A stretch of DNA of 64,000 bases from Streptomyces sp. NBC_01224 (GCF_036002945.1 NZ_CP108530.1:1-64000), one strand, 5' to 3'. Shown: positions 25,659-35,171, counted from the first letter of the stretch. Numbers and translations are program-made. Notes: generated by a model not told the origin, from the sequence alone.

Positions 25659-25940
25659 GAGAAATTTGATTGGGCGACTGGTGCCGGACGAGCTGTGGGT
25701 GTTGTTTCGGCGTGTGGTGCCTCCGACGGAGGTGAAGCGTCCACAGGGTGGGGGTCGACTCGCTCGGGTGACCGCGAAGCTCTGGCCGCAATCGTTTTCG
25801 TGGCGACCTCGGGTTGCACCTGGCGCCAGCTTCCGCCGGTGTTCGGTCCGTACTGGCAGACGGTCTATCGGCGTTTTACCCAGTGGAGCCGGGCCCGGGT
25901 CTGGGGCCGCCACCACCGTGTCGTCCCCGACGAGCTCGGA
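25659..25940 (+). pseudogene. IS5-type transposase, N-terminal remnant with frameshift
   Basis: The frame begins RLVPDELWVLFRRVVPPTEV and, after a shift near 25755, continues DREALAAIVFVATSGCTW then RQLPPVFGPYWQTVYRRF. This is the N-terminal DUF4096-like domain of Streptomyces IS5-group transposases. The DDE domain is missing. It sits head to head with the ISL3 remnant. The bases 25941-26107 contain nothing recognisable. Confidence 0.65.
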
Positions 25941-26107
25941 GCCCGCGGCAAGTTGGACAGTTGCCGGTGGAGTGCCGCCACGTTCCCGCTCAGGTCAGAC
26001 AGCTGGGCCCATAACTCGTTGGTGAACGAGAAACCACCACGCCGCAGCGATGTCGTCTCAGCACACCCCGACGCACGGGCTGCTGTCGTGAGTCGTCGAT
26101 AGAGCCA

Positions 26108-26362
26108 GTGGTGGGTTACCTGGTGGGCCGGGTGCGGCCGTGGCTGCGGCTGGGCGACTGGGCTGACGACCTGGTGCGGCTCACCGACGCGTGGGGGCGG
26201 GGCGGCGCGGCCCGCCAGGCCGTCGTCGTCCTAGTCCACGTTCTCGTCAGGCCGTGCACCAGCTGGCGCGTCATGCGCACCCCAGCCCCCGACGCCCAGG
26301 TGCCGGCACCCGTACGCGATCCGAACTGGGTCGCCAACCGCTCCCGGAAAGAGCGCGAGTAG
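26108..26362 (+). CDS. Small hypothetical protein
   Basis: GTG 26108 opens 84 codons (start MVGYLVGRVRPWLRLGDWAD) with a short hydrophobic stretch QAVVVLVHVLV. No ribosome site is obvious and no family is recognised. It ends about 60 nt before a strong hairpin terminator, the main support for a real transcription unit. Confidence 0.35.
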   Translation: MVGYLVGRVRPWLRLGDWADDLVRLTDAWGRGGAARQAVVVLVHVLVRPCTSWRVMRTPAPDAQVPAPVRDPNWVANRSRKERE

Positions 26363-26420
26363 GCGGAAGGTCTCCGACTCCCTTACTGGCATTCGACCAG
26401 CTAGGGACTTTTGACAGCGC

Positions 26421-26447
26421 AAGGCCCGGACCAAGTGTCCGGGCCTT
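26421..26447. terminator. Rho-independent-type hairpin
   Basis: A perfect 10-bp stem AAGGCCCGGA / TCCGGGCCTT with a 7-nt loop follows the 26108-26362 frame. Streptomyces terminators often lack a long U-tract, so this is a plausible terminator. Confidence 0.65.
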
Positions 26448-26606
26448 CGTCATGCCCCGGAATCTTTCCTCCCGGCCGCTGCTGTCCGGGTCCCGGCTTC
26501 CGGCCCTACGGGGTGAAGGAGCCGTGCCCGGCAGGACGAGACGCAAGCACCTGAGTCCTGTCACTGTCCCTCCCGCCATGTCGAACTCACACTGGAGGCA
26601 GTACCG

Positions 26607-27035
26607 ATGACCACCCGCCAGACACCCGGGGCAACACCCGCGCCGATCGCCGCTACGCTGAACACGCCACCCTGGGCCAGGGCCGAGACCCCACAGGGAC
26701 GCTCTCAAGCAGAGAGCCGCAGGACCGCCGACCGCGAGGCGCTCACCACCCCCACGCGGACGACACCACAACAGGTGTCCGCTGTCCTCAATCCCTCTGC
26801 TCAAGGGAGCAGCATCATGACCCGGGACAACGTTCCCGCGCCCGTCCAGCCGCCCAACCTCGCGCCCGTCCCGCAGCAGCCAGCTGTCGGTGCCGGCCTG
26901 ACCGCCGCGATAGCCCAGGGCGCCGCCCAGGGTGCCGCCCGGTCCATCACGGCCCGGCTGGTGGACAAGTTCCTCACCAACCCGCCCGACTGGCTCAGAG
27001 CCCTGTCGCACGCGCTACCGCGGCCCTGGGAGTAG
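26607..27035 (+). CDS. Hypothetical protein, Pro/Ala-rich
   Basis: ATG 26607 has CTGGAGG 8-10 nt upstream. The 142-residue product has a low-complexity first half and a more structured end (GLTAAIAQGAAQGAARSITARLV, then DKFLTNPPDWLRALSHAL) that could form an amphipathic helix. An internal ATG at 26817 (MTRDNVPAPV) might be the real start of a 72-residue protein. No family is recognised. It is convergent with the small leftward genes that end at 27088. Confidence 0.5.
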   Translation: MTTRQTPGATPAPIAATLNTPPWARAETPQGRSQAESRRTADREALTTPTRTTPQQVSAVLNPSAQGSSIMTRDNVPAPVQPPNLAPVPQQPAVGAGLTAAIAQGAAQGAARSITARLVDKFLTNPPDWLRALSHALPRPWE

Positions 27036-27087
27036 CCACCGCGGCCGGGCAGGACCACCCTGCCCGGCCGCTGCCGTCGCTCGGACG

Positions 27088-27312
27088 TCAGGCGGCGCTG
27101 AACTCGTGGGCGGGGCCGCCGCACCACTCCACCCACTGCGGGTCGTCCAGGATGGCCTCGGGTTCGGCGACGCCCGCACCTTCGAGGAACACGACCAGGT
27201 CACGGTCGCTGTAGGCGGTTCCGAGGGTCTCTTCCCGGCCGCTGCTGTGCACGGTGACTCTCCGGCCGCCCGAAGTGGAGGGCCGGTGCACGGTGATCGG
27301 CGCGCTGGTCAC
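27088..27312 (-). CDS. Small acidic hypothetical protein
   Basis: GTG 27312 gives 74 residues (MTSAPITVHRPSTSGGRRVT), ending WVEWCGGPAHEFSAA. It follows the 27363-27686 gene in the same direction, about 50 nt after it, and is likely co-transcribed with it. The type is common in Streptomyces accessory operons; no function is known to me. Confidence 0.55.
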   Translation of the reverse strand: MTSAPITVHRPSTSGGRRVTVHSSGREETLGTAYSDRDLVVFLEGAGVAEPEAILDDPQWVEWCGGPAHEFSAA

Positions 27313-27362
27313 GACTCCCAGCGTGCCCCGGGCTGGTTCGAGGGGCGAGTTGGCCTGGGGCG

Positions 27363-27686
27363 TCAGGGAGTGTCGCCGGTCCAGTCGAAGCGGGCCGGGT
27401 CGCCGGGGCGCGGGTCGTACATCGCCCGGCCGCCGGCGCCGAACTGCCCCAGCTCGGTGGAGAGCGCGACGCCGGTGTCGGCTTCGTCCTGCGTCCAGCC
27501 GGTGATGTCGAGCAGCAGGCCGTCCAGTGGGCCGCCGACCAGTTCGGCGTGGTCCCGGTTCGGCCGCGGGCCCGGGTGGTCGTGGTCGGCGCCGTAGACC
27601 CGGCGGCGCAGCAGTTGCTGCTCGTCATCACGGTCCGTCCGTTCAGCCTGGCAGCCGCCACTGGCAGCCGGGTGCGGTCGCGTCAC
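27363..27686 (-). CDS. Hypothetical protein of a small accessory operon
   Basis: GTG 27686 overlaps the TGA of the upstream zinc-ribbon frame (GTGA, 27683-27686), giving 107 residues. Conserved-looking core: DHAELVGGPLDGLLLDITGW and TELGQFGAGGRAMYDPRPGD. The coupling to the preceding zinc-ribbon gene and the following 74-residue gene argues for a three-gene unit. I know of no function. Confidence 0.6.
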   Translation of the reverse strand: MTRPHPAASGGCQAERTDRDDEQQLLRRRVYGADHDHPGPRPNRDHAELVGGPLDGLLLDITGWTQDEADTGVALSTELGQFGAGGRAMYDPRPGDPARFDWTGDTP

Positions 27687-28324
27687 CTGCGGAAGCGGGA
27701 GAGCCAGGTGCTGCCGCCCTTTTGCTCGGGCAGGTCCTGACCCTGTTGTTGATGCCGGTGCTCGTGCGGCCAGGCTTGGTGTACGTCGGTGACGTACCGC
27801 TGGTCGCAGTCCTCGCACAGAGACGGGCGGGGCTCTTGGGGAACGCCCCAGCCGACGTGCTCAATCGCCTTCCACCGTTCGTCGGTGAACGTGGCACCGC
27901 AGTCGGTGCAGACAGGGCGGTGGGCCTCACGCTGGAAGTTCTGCTGCTCTGCTCCACGACGCGCTGGCTCCTGGTGCTCCTGCTTGCCAGCGGCTTGGCC
28001 TTCGGCGGCGTCGGTGGCCTCGGCATCGGCGAGCAGGGCGGCAGCCTGGGCCTCCAGGGCGGCGACCTCGGCTTCGATCTGCTCTTCCTTGCTGATCAGG
28101 CGTCCGTAACTCATCGCCTTGTGCTTGGAGGCACTGGCTTCGAGTTTGGTGCCGTCCAGGGCGACACGGCCCATTCTGACCATGCCGAGCTTGGTCGCGG
28201 GGTGCAGCGACTGGGTGAACAGGTCGGCGAGCGCGTGAAGGTGGCGGCGGAGGAACCGCGAGATAGGTACGACGGCGTACTGCCCACGGACGACCCCTCC
28301 CAGCATGACCAACCAGAAGGTCAT
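27683..28324 (-). pseudogene. Zinc-ribbon protein fused to IS1182-type transposase remnant
   Basis: The open frame is chimeric. Residues about 1-95 match IS1182-family transposase (HLHALADLFTQSLHPATK, then MGRVALDGTKLEASASKHK). From about residue 137 it is a small zinc-ribbon protein (CTDCGATFTDERW and CEDCDQRYVTDVHQAW). The zinc-ribbon part overlaps the next gene by GTGA and is probably the functional portion, with its original start replaced. The 5' upstream region to 28446 contains more IS remains. Confidence 0.55.
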
Positions 28325-28446
28325 CCCACGCGGTCAGCCAACGTGACAGTGCCCGATGGGGACGTCGCCGCATCTCCGGCGACGTCCCCACATGACGCTC
28401 CTCCCTGCTCCTGCCCCTGCTCGCACCCGAGAGCGCGCAGGGAGGT

Positions 28447-28815
28447 CTACAAGGAGTGATACTGGGCGTACATGGAGGCGAGCGCTCGGGGATCGTCACG
28501 CACGTCTAGGAACTCAAGGACGAGCGAGAACAGACGGTCCACAGCCTGTCGCTCCTGTTTCTGCTCCAGACGTAGATTCTCAAAGCCTCGGAATCTGAGA
28601 TCTGGCAGCGCCTCAGCAAGAACCCTTCCCAGCCAGTGCTGACTGGAGAGTTCCCCATTGCGTACGGCCAGCCACTCGTGGAACCCGCGGAGCAGGCCGC
28701 CAGCACGCGCCTGGTCGAATCCCATGATGAACATGGCAGTTGGGTGGTAGGTGCCGCTCAGCCCGTACATTTCCTGCCTGTCGCGGACGTGCTCAATAAA
28801 CTCCTTGTCATTCAT
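28447..28815 (-). CDS. Putative immunity protein for the ALF-repeat toxin
   Basis: ATG 28815 lies 8 nt after the toxin stop at 28824, and the ribosome site AGGAGGG overlaps that stop (TAGGAGGGCC). The 122-residue product (MNDKEFIEHVRDRQEMYGLS) is cytoplasmic, with lower G+C than the toxin. One candidate core is TAMFIMGFDQARAGGLLRGF. I do not recognise the family; the immunity role is inferred from position, size, coupling and composition. Confidence 0.7.
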   Translation of the reverse strand: MNDKEFIEHVRDRQEMYGLSGTYHPTAMFIMGFDQARAGGLLRGFHEWLAVRNGELSSQHWLGRVLAEALPDLRFRGFENLRLEQKQERQAVDRLFSLVLEFLDVRDDPRALASMYAQYHSL

Positions 28816-28823
28816 TGGCCCTC

Positions 28824-31800
28824 CTAGAATCCGAAGTCGATTTCGTTGGCCCGTGTCCATCTGGCCTTATACTCGGCAACGGTTTCTCCTCCTCGCGCTG
28901 TCCAGGCATCGTAGACCCTTCCGTTGAGTACCAAGACAACGTGGTTGTACCAACCCGAATCCTTGCCGCGGTAATTGGGAAGAAGCAGCGACGTGTTCGG
29001 CCGGGGCTTGATGGTTCTCAGCTCGCCCTCCCCAAGGCTGTCACGGATCCGCCGGGCGCAAGCCTCACAGCCAAAGGAGTCGGGGATATCCTCTACATCC
29101 TGGGGAAGTCCTCGGACGTCGTGCTCAAAGCACGGAATATCACCGGACGATGCTAGTGCGACCCGAGTCACGCCTGCGGCCCTGCTGGCAATCTTGCAGC
29201 CGCGCTTCAGCAATTTCAGGGAATCGAATGCCTTTTCCAGCGCTCTGAGTTTGGCGCCGACGAGGACGTCTGCTGCGAGTGACCAGCAGTGTTCGAAGTC
29301 TTTGTTTTGCAGGCACGCTTCGAGCTCTCCGAGGCCGGCGAGTTCCTTGGCGACCTCCAGCGAATGCTCCAGGGCGTCGCCGATTTCTTTGCCATGTTCG
29401 AGGATTTGGCAATCGATCGGGCTTTGCGTGCACCAGCGGATGTAGTCCTGCGGATCGCAGGGAACGATCGCCTGCCCGCAGCGGTACAGCTCTGCGGCCC
29501 GCTGGCCGGCTTCGTTCTTCTCCTTGTTTTCGACGGCGGCCTTGCGCCGTGCTTCTTCCTCCTCCCGCTTCTTCGTGACTGCGATGGTGAACGCTTCGGT
29601 GGATGCAGTGAGTGCGGCTGCCGCGTCCTTGCCGGCGGCGATCGCCGAGTTCCGGGCCTGGTCGGCGGAGTACCAGGCGGTGGACGCGTGGACCTGGGCC
29701 ATCTCCGAGGAGAGCGTGGCGTCGGCTGCCGAATTCGCTGCATCGGACGCGGCAATGTTGGCGCTGTTCGCGGCGTTGCGGGCCGTCTTGGCGGATGAGG
29801 CCGCGCTGGCTGCGGAGGCTTCGGCGTCCTTGGCGTGCTGTGCTGCCTCGTCGGCGTAGCCCTGGGCCTGGGTCTTGGAGGCGTTGGCCTTCGCTGCCCA
29901 TTCGTTGGCTTCGGCGGCCGCCTTGCGGGCGAGGGCGGCGACCTTCTGGGCGGTCGCGGCGTTCTGCTGGGCGGTGGCCGCGATCTTCGCCGCGTCCGCG
30001 ATCAGCTTCTGGACCTGCGCCACGTGGGTGGCGTTGAGGAGGTCCTGGCGCTGGGCCTTGTACTGGCCGGTGGCGATGAAGGCGTGCAGGGTCTGCGGGG
30101 ATCCCTCCAGGGCGATGCGTGCTGCGGACTTCACCTCCGGGCCGCCGGAGGAGATCAGCTGCGCAGCCCGGACTCGCTCGTCCTGGGTCCGGGCGGTGTG
30201 CTGGGTGTCGGTCAGGAAGGCGCTGTACTTCTTCGGGTCGCCTGTGGCGAGAGCCTTCTGGCCGGCTTCGGTAAGAATCGGTCCGGCGCCGTCGATCGTC
30301 TGGGCGATGGCGACGCGCATGCCCTGGGCGGCGGCCTGGTACTGGCCGTTGTTGATGAATGCGGTGATGGCGGCGGCGTCGCCGTCCAGTGCGGTCTCGG
30401 CCGCCTCGCGTACTTCCCTGGCGGAGCTCTCCTCGGCGAGGCGCTCGACGTAGGAGCGGTCGTCCTGCTCCTTGGCTGTGGTCCAGCCGTTGCGCAGGTA
30501 GTCGATGACCACGTCGTCGGGGCCGGCGAGTGCGGCCTCGGCGGCGGCCCGGCCCCACGCCGTGCCGTTCTTCATCACGAGCACGGCCAGCTTGCGCCCT
30601 TGGCCGGCGACAGCCTTCAAGTCGGCCCCGGGCTCGGCTGCCACAGCGACCAGCCGGTCTCGCTCGGTATCCCGGTCCTTCACCGCCTGCTGGAACTCCG
30701 CCAGTTTGGCGATCCGGGCGTCGTCGGCCGCTTTGTGGTCCCTGGCAAGCTCAATGCCCTCGTTGGTACGGCCGAGCAGTTCCTCGGTCTCCACCTCACG
30801 TGCGAGTGCGTATATCTCCTGCGCCTTGAGCACGGCGCTACTTGCGGCGTTCGCGGCCTCCGTGGCCGCGTTGGCGTGTGTTGTGGACTTCGTGGCTGCC
30901 TGTGCCGCGTCGCCGGCGTGGTCGGCGGCGTCGTCGGCGGCGGCGGCCGCGTTGTTCGCGTGTGTGGCCGCCGACCTGGCCGCGTCGCGGGCTTCGCGTG
31001 CGGCGGTGGCGGCCTTGCGTGCCAGTGCTTCGGCGGCAGCCGCGGCACGGTTGGCCTCCGCAGCGTGGCGCTTGGCCGCCGCGGCCGCGGCGCGCGCCTC
31101 GGCGGCAGCCGCGCTGGACTGGCCGGCGAAGTTGCTGGCCTCGATCGCGGCATCGGCCGCAAGGCTCGCGTTGCTCCCCGCGCTCGCGGCCGAGTGCGCG
31201 GCATCACCGGCCGCATCGGCGGCGATCGCGGCCTGATCCGCGGCATCGGCGGCCAGAGCGGCGCCCTTGCCGGCATTACGGGCGTTCTCCGCGGCCGTAC
31301 GGGCGGCAGCAGCGTTGCCCGCGTCCACCGCGGCGTCAGCCGCCGCGTTCCGCGCACGCGATGCCGCCTGCGACGCGCCTGCCGCCGCAGCCGCAGCCTG
31401 AGACGCGGCGTTCGCCGCGACACGTGCGGAATTGTTCGCAGCACGCGAAGCGTCGATCGCCGTCTGCGCGGCACTGGCGGCCTGGGAGGCGGCCTTGGCG
31501 GCGCGGCTCGCGGCACGGGCCGCCTTGTCCGTGTCGTCCTTCGCGGCCTCCGCCTCGGACGCCGCCCTCAGCGCCGCTTCCTTCGCCAGCTTTGCGGCCT
31601 CCACCGCCTTGGCCGACTCCGCCTTGGCAGCCGCGGTCTCCGCAGCGGCCTGCCGACCCGCCTCCTTCGCCTGCGCAGCCAACTGAGCGACAGTGGCCTG
31701 CTCCTGGTCCTTGTCCCGGGCCACGAACTGCCCGACCGTCAAGAACTCCCGAATGTCCTCAGCCCCACCGGCCAACGCCAGCCGGCCGGCAGCCCGCACA

Positions 31801-32387
31801 TTTGTGCCGCCCACACTGATGACCTGGACGAGCTGTACCCGCTCGTCCTGCTCACGCTGAACGTACTGTCCCTCCTTCAGGAACGCGGCAACATCCTCCG
31901 GCGAACCGTTCAGCGCAGCCCGACCCGCGTCCTGCACGATCGGCCCGCCCGCATCGATGACCTGCGCCACCTGAATCCGCTGATCCTGCTGCATCGGAGC
32001 TTCCCAGCCCCAGCTGAGGAAGATCTCGAGGTCCTCTTGCGACCCTGCGAGGGCCGTCCGTGCGGCAGTCAACAGCTCGGGGCCGCCTACTGATGCGATC
32101 TGGGCGGCGCTGACACGCTCGTCCTGGAAGGACAGGTCGTCCACGGTCGTCAGGAATGCCTCAAGTTCGGCATCGCTTCCGGTCAACGCCGCTTCGGCGG
32201 CCGCTCTGACCCCAGGGCCGCCTTCCCGCCAGTAGTCGACCACACGACCACGGTCGGTCGGCGTCGCCTCCGCCAGGGCCGCGACCCCTTCTGTGCCGGA
32301 CGCAAGGGCGGGCGGGGAGCTGAGGAGGCCGAATGTGAGGGCCAGGGGCAGCAGGCCCAGGACAAGGGCACGTATCGCGCGGCGCAT
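28824..32387 (-). CDS. ALF-repeat secreted toxin with papain-like C-terminal domain
   Basis: ATG 32387 (MRRAIRALVLGLLPLALTFG signal peptide) has GGGAGGGG upstream. The 1187-residue protein has ALF-type repeats at about 25-230 and again at about 590-780 (pattern R..A..AL.G....L..FL..G....Q.D.R), separated by a long Ala-rich coiled coil (about 235-540); a second coiled coil runs about 790-910. The tip (CEACARRIRDSLGEGELR, then YNHVVLVLNGRVYDAWT) supplies the Cys, His and Asp of papain-fold toxins or deamidases. Order and size fit a contact-dependent or secreted polymorphic toxin. It is paired with the gene at 28447-28815. Confidence 0.82.
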   Translation of the reverse strand: MRRAIRALVLGLLPLALTFGLLSSPPALASGTEGVAALAEATPTDRGRVVDYWREGGPGVRAAAEAALTGSDAELEAFLTTVDDLSFQDERVSAAQIASVGGPELLTAARTALAGSQEDLEIFLSWGWEAPMQQDQRIQVAQVIDAGGPIVQDAGRAALNGSPEDVAAFLKEGQYVQREQDERVQLVQVISVGGTNVRAAGRLALAGGAEDIREFLTVGQFVARDKDQEQATVAQLAAQAKEAGRQAAAETAAAKAESAKAVEAAKLAKEAALRAASEAEAAKDDTDKAARAASRAAKAASQAASAAQTAIDASRAANNSARVAANAASQAAAAAAGASQAASRARNAAADAAVDAGNAAAARTAAENARNAGKGAALAADAADQAAIAADAAGDAAHSAASAGSNASLAADAAIEASNFAGQSSAAAAEARAAAAAAKRHAAEANRAAAAAEALARKAATAAREARDAARSAATHANNAAAAADDAADHAGDAAQAATKSTTHANAATEAANAASSAVLKAQEIYALAREVETEELLGRTNEGIELARDHKAADDARIAKLAEFQQAVKDRDTERDRLVAVAAEPGADLKAVAGQGRKLAVLVMKNGTAWGRAAAEAALAGPDDVVIDYLRNGWTTAKEQDDRSYVERLAEESSAREVREAAETALDGDAAAITAFINNGQYQAAAQGMRVAIAQTIDGAGPILTEAGQKALATGDPKKYSAFLTDTQHTARTQDERVRAAQLISSGGPEVKSAARIALEGSPQTLHAFIATGQYKAQRQDLLNATHVAQVQKLIADAAKIAATAQQNAATAQKVAALARKAAAEANEWAAKANASKTQAQGYADEAAQHAKDAEASAASAASSAKTARNAANSANIAASDAANSAADATLSSEMAQVHASTAWYSADQARNSAIAAGKDAAAALTASTEAFTIAVTKKREEEEARRKAAVENKEKNEAGQRAAELYRCGQAIVPCDPQDYIRWCTQSPIDCQILEHGKEIGDALEHSLEVAKELAGLGELEACLQNKDFEHCWSLAADVLVGAKLRALEKAFDSLKLLKRGCKIASRAAGVTRVALASSGDIPCFEHDVRGLPQDVEDIPDSFGCEACARRIRDSLGEGELRTIKPRPNTSLLLPNYRGKDSGWYNHVVLVLNGRVYDAWTARGGETVAEYKARWTRANEIDFGF

Positions 32388-32760
32388 GCCCCTCCCGTGG
32401 TCAGATCTGATGAATCTTCGGTTCACGGATTTTCCGTCTCTAATGTCGGCAACTCCCGTTGCCGGTTGTCGAATATCGGCCCGGCGATCATAAGGGATAC
32501 CCGTGCACGCCAAGCCCTGGCTGCCCTTTTCCTAAAGCGTGAGAGCGCGCAAGAAGCAGCACTTTTCGGCCTGTTTCTTGGCTTGCCGCGTTCACAGGCC
32601 TTCACCCAGGACTCCCCCGCCGCACGGCTGTGCGCCAGCCGCAGGCAGGCAGGAACGGCAGAACGAAATACACCATTGCACGCAATCGTGCGCACTTGAC
32701 CAAACGGGCATAAGCGAAGATGGCGGCCCGCAACGGCAACATTGCGTGCAACTCGACTGT

Positions 32761-32789
32761 TTGACGTCCCGTCACCGAGCAGCTAAGTT
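32761..32789 (+). promoter_or_regulatory. Housekeeping-type promoter for 32872 gene
   Basis: TTGACG (32761-32766), a 17-nt spacer and TAAGTT (32784-32789) fit the Streptomyces HrdB-type consensus closely. Transcription would start near 32796, leaving a leader of about 75 nt before GTG 32872. The rest of 32388-32760 between the divergent toxin and this gene holds no supported gene. Confidence 0.5.
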
Positions 32790-32871
32790 ACCCGTACATC
32801 TTTACTTTTCCTACACACGACCAGGGCGGGGGCCTCCGAATTCGCAGGCGTCACGCCTGAAAGGAATACCG

Positions 32872-33381
32872 GTGGCTTTCCGTACACGTACGTTGTTTAT
32901 TTCAGGGGCAATAGGCGCCCTGGCGGCACTGGTCGGGGTGCCGTTCGCTTTCGCCTCCGAGACCACCGCGTCCGCAGTAAGTGAAGAGGCTCCGCCGTCG
33001 GCGGTCGAGGACTTCTCCTATCCCGGTGCCGCCGGCATCTTGGCGACCAAGGGCATCGAGCTGAAGAAGGGCGACGGCCACATCCTTCTCGCTGACTGCG
33101 ACCCGGCAGCCGAGCAGATCAGGGTCCTGACCGTAAAGGACGACACTGTCGGCCGCGCCGGTACCTACTGCTTCCGGGCCACCGGCAAGACGGGGTACGT
33201 CACCCTCTCGCTCCCCCGGGTCTTCGCGCTGGAAGCCGCGGACCACCCCTTCAGCGCCGACCTCACCGCCAATGGCGAGACGACAACGGTCGACGTCGCC
33301 CAGAACGGCTTCGAGTCCGTCGGTGAAGGCACCGTCGGCGGCGCCCGCTCCGTGCTGGTCGAGATCCGCGTCACCGGCTGA
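32872..33381 (+). CDS. Secreted hypothetical protein
   Basis: GTG 32872 is preceded by AAAGGAA at 6-nt spacing. The 169-residue product has a signal peptide (FRTRTLFISGAIGALAALVGVPFAFAS) and a mature domain with two cysteines (LLADCDP; TYCFRATG) in a beta-rich pattern. It sits 63 nt before the first trypsin-like gene in the same direction, so one transcript is likely. I do not recognise the fold. Confidence 0.7.
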   Translation: MAFRTRTLFISGAIGALAALVGVPFAFASETTASAVSEEAPPSAVEDFSYPGAAGILATKGIELKKGDGHILLADCDPAAEQIRVLTVKDDTVGRAGTYCFRATGKTGYVTLSLPRVFALEAADHPFSADLTANGETTTVDVAQNGFESVGEGTVGGARSVLVEIRVTG

Positions 33382-33444
33382 CCCGGCGTCAGCCCTCCCC
33401 GTCCTCCGACATCTCCCGGTGCGCAACACCTGAAGGACCTTCAC

Positions 33445-35094
33445 ATGCCTGTCAGACCTAATCGCAAAGTGCGGGCCATATCGCTACTGGCCGCTGCAGC
33501 CGCAGCCGGCGCCCTCACCCTCACCACACCTGCCCAAGCCGTCATCGGTGACGCGGTCGCCGACGACACTTACACTTTCTCCGCGAAGATCGATGTCGGC
33601 GGGGTGCGGGCCTGCTCGGGCACGCTCCTGAACAACCAGTGGATGGTCACTGCGGCAAGCTGCTTCACGGAGGACCCGGCGCAGTTCGCCTCGCTGCCTG
33701 CCGGGGCGCCTGCACTGAAGTCGACCGCGACGATCGGCCGTACCAACCTGATCGGCACCACGGGCGAGGTCCGGCAGATCACTCAGCTGATCCCGCGTAC
33801 GGACCGGGACCTGGTCTTGGCCAAGCTCGACTCACCCGTCTACGGGGTGAGTTTCCTGCACCCCGCGACCACCGCCCCCACCGCAGGCGAGGCGCTCAAG
33901 GGCACGGGTTACGGGCGCACCAAGGACACCTGGGTGCCCGACCAGCTGCACATCGGGATGTTCACCGCCGGCACGGTCGAAGCCACTGCCATAGGCATCG
34001 ACGGAACCCCCATCTGCAAGGGCGACACCGGCGCACCGGTCTTCCGGGAGAAGGACGGCCGCCCCGAACTCGCCGCCATCGCCTCCAGATCCTGGCAGGG
34101 CGGCTGTCTGGGCTCCGATGAGACCAGAACCGGCGCTACGGCGAGCCGCGTTGATGACATCCGCGCCTGGCTCACCGAGAACACCGCTTCCACCCTGAAC
34201 AACTGGAACCTGCAGATGCTCACCAGGACGAGCACCGGGCTCTACCACGCCATGCGCAACAGCAACGGCGACTGGACCGGATTCGGAGACGTCCAGAAGG
34301 TCGCTGGCACCATCACCGACCTCGCCTACGCCGCGGACGCCGCGATCAAGGGGAAAAACTACGTCTTCGCCGTCGGCGGCGACGGACGCCTCTACGAGGC
34401 CAACCGCCGCCCCACCGGCGGCTGGGAGGCCTTCCGCGACATCACCGACGAAGTCGGCTCCAAGCCCGGACTGACCCGCGTCGCGGTCACCTCCACCGGG
34501 TCCGGTCTGGCGCTCATCGGCCTCGCGTCCGGCCGCGTCTACCACGCCACGCAGGACGCGGACGAGAAGTGGTCCAAGTGGGGCGATGTGAGCGCCAAGC
34601 TCGGCCTGCTCGGCAACGCCACCCAGGTCACCACCGCCCAGACCTCCAACGGGGACACCCAGGTCGGCGTCGTCGCGGACAAGAAGGCCTACCACGCCAC
34701 CCGTCACTCCGACGGCACCTGGAGCGCCTGGGGGCACATCAGCAATCTGCCCACCGGCCTTGACGCGATCAACGGCATGGCCTTCGCCGGCACCGGCAGC
34801 AACCTCCAGATCATCCTCACCAGCCCCACCGGCGGCAAGAAGCACGCCATCCGCGCCGACGCCACCGGCAGCTGGAGCGCCTTCGGCGACCTCGGCAGCA
34901 GACTCGGCAACGAACCGACCATCAGCGTCGACGCCGCCGGCGTCACCCGCGAACTCCAGGCCGCTGTCGTCACCGCCGACGGGAAGGTCAAGCACATCCT
35001 GCGCCACGACAACGGCAAGTGGGACGCCACGGAACAGGTCGCCGGCTACCCCGGCACCCCCGCAACCGTCGCCCTCACCGGCAGCGCCGACTAA
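33445..35094 (+). CDS. Secreted trypsin-fold pseudoprotease with beta-propeller-like domain
   Basis: ATG 33445; signal peptide through TTPAQA. The S1 domain (about 32-245) keeps the mature start VIGD, CSGTLL and the catalytic-Asp region RDLVLAKLD. The His site reads TAASC instead of TAAHC, and the Ser site reads CKGDTGAP instead of GDSGGP, so hydrolysis is not expected. Residues about 250-549 form repeats of about 50 residues containing YHAMRNSNGDW and YHATRHSDGTWSAWG, resembling tectonin or sialidase-like propeller blades. It is probably a binding protein. A paralogue follows at 35281. Confidence 0.85.
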   Translation: MPVRPNRKVRAISLLAAAAAAGALTLTTPAQAVIGDAVADDTYTFSAKIDVGGVRACSGTLLNNQWMVTAASCFTEDPAQFASLPAGAPALKSTATIGRTNLIGTTGEVRQITQLIPRTDRDLVLAKLDSPVYGVSFLHPATTAPTAGEALKGTGYGRTKDTWVPDQLHIGMFTAGTVEATAIGIDGTPICKGDTGAPVFREKDGRPELAAIASRSWQGGCLGSDETRTGATASRVDDIRAWLTENTASTLNNWNLQMLTRTSTGLYHAMRNSNGDWTGFGDVQKVAGTITDLAYAADAAIKGKNYVFAVGGDGRLYEANRRPTGGWEAFRDITDEVGSKPGLTRVAVTSTGSGLALIGLASGRVYHATQDADEKWSKWGDVSAKLGLLGNATQVTTAQTSNGDTQVGVVADKKAYHATRHSDGTWSAWGHISNLPTGLDAINGMAFAGTGSNLQIILTSPTGGKKHAIRADATGSWSAFGDLGSRLGNEPTISVDAAGVTRELQAAVVTADGKVKHILRHDNGKWDATEQVAGYPGTPATVALTGSAD

Positions 35095-35127
35095 CCACAC
35101 GCGCCCACAACCCCCACGCGAGCCTCT

Positions 35128-35171
35128 GGCTCCTCCCTCCAGCCTCGGTAACGAGGCTGGAGGGAGGAGCC
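35128..35171. terminator. Strong intergenic hairpin between the two trypsin-like genes
   Basis: A perfect 20-bp stem (GGCTCCTCCCTCCAGCCTCG and its complement) with a 4-nt loop GTAA lies 33 nt after the first gene's stop. It probably ends that transcript, so the second paralogue should have its own promoter. Confidence 0.85.

Noticed and set aside
29835..32093. 752-codon rightward open frame
   Set aside because: It is antisense to the ALF-repeat toxin. The Ala-rich coding strand (GCN codons) leaves the opposite strand free of stops; it has no ribosome site and its residue pattern is just the complement of Ala codons.
33445..35094. Active secreted serine protease
   Set aside because: The catalytic His and Ser motifs are replaced (TAASC, GDTGAP), so activity cannot be assumed from the fold.
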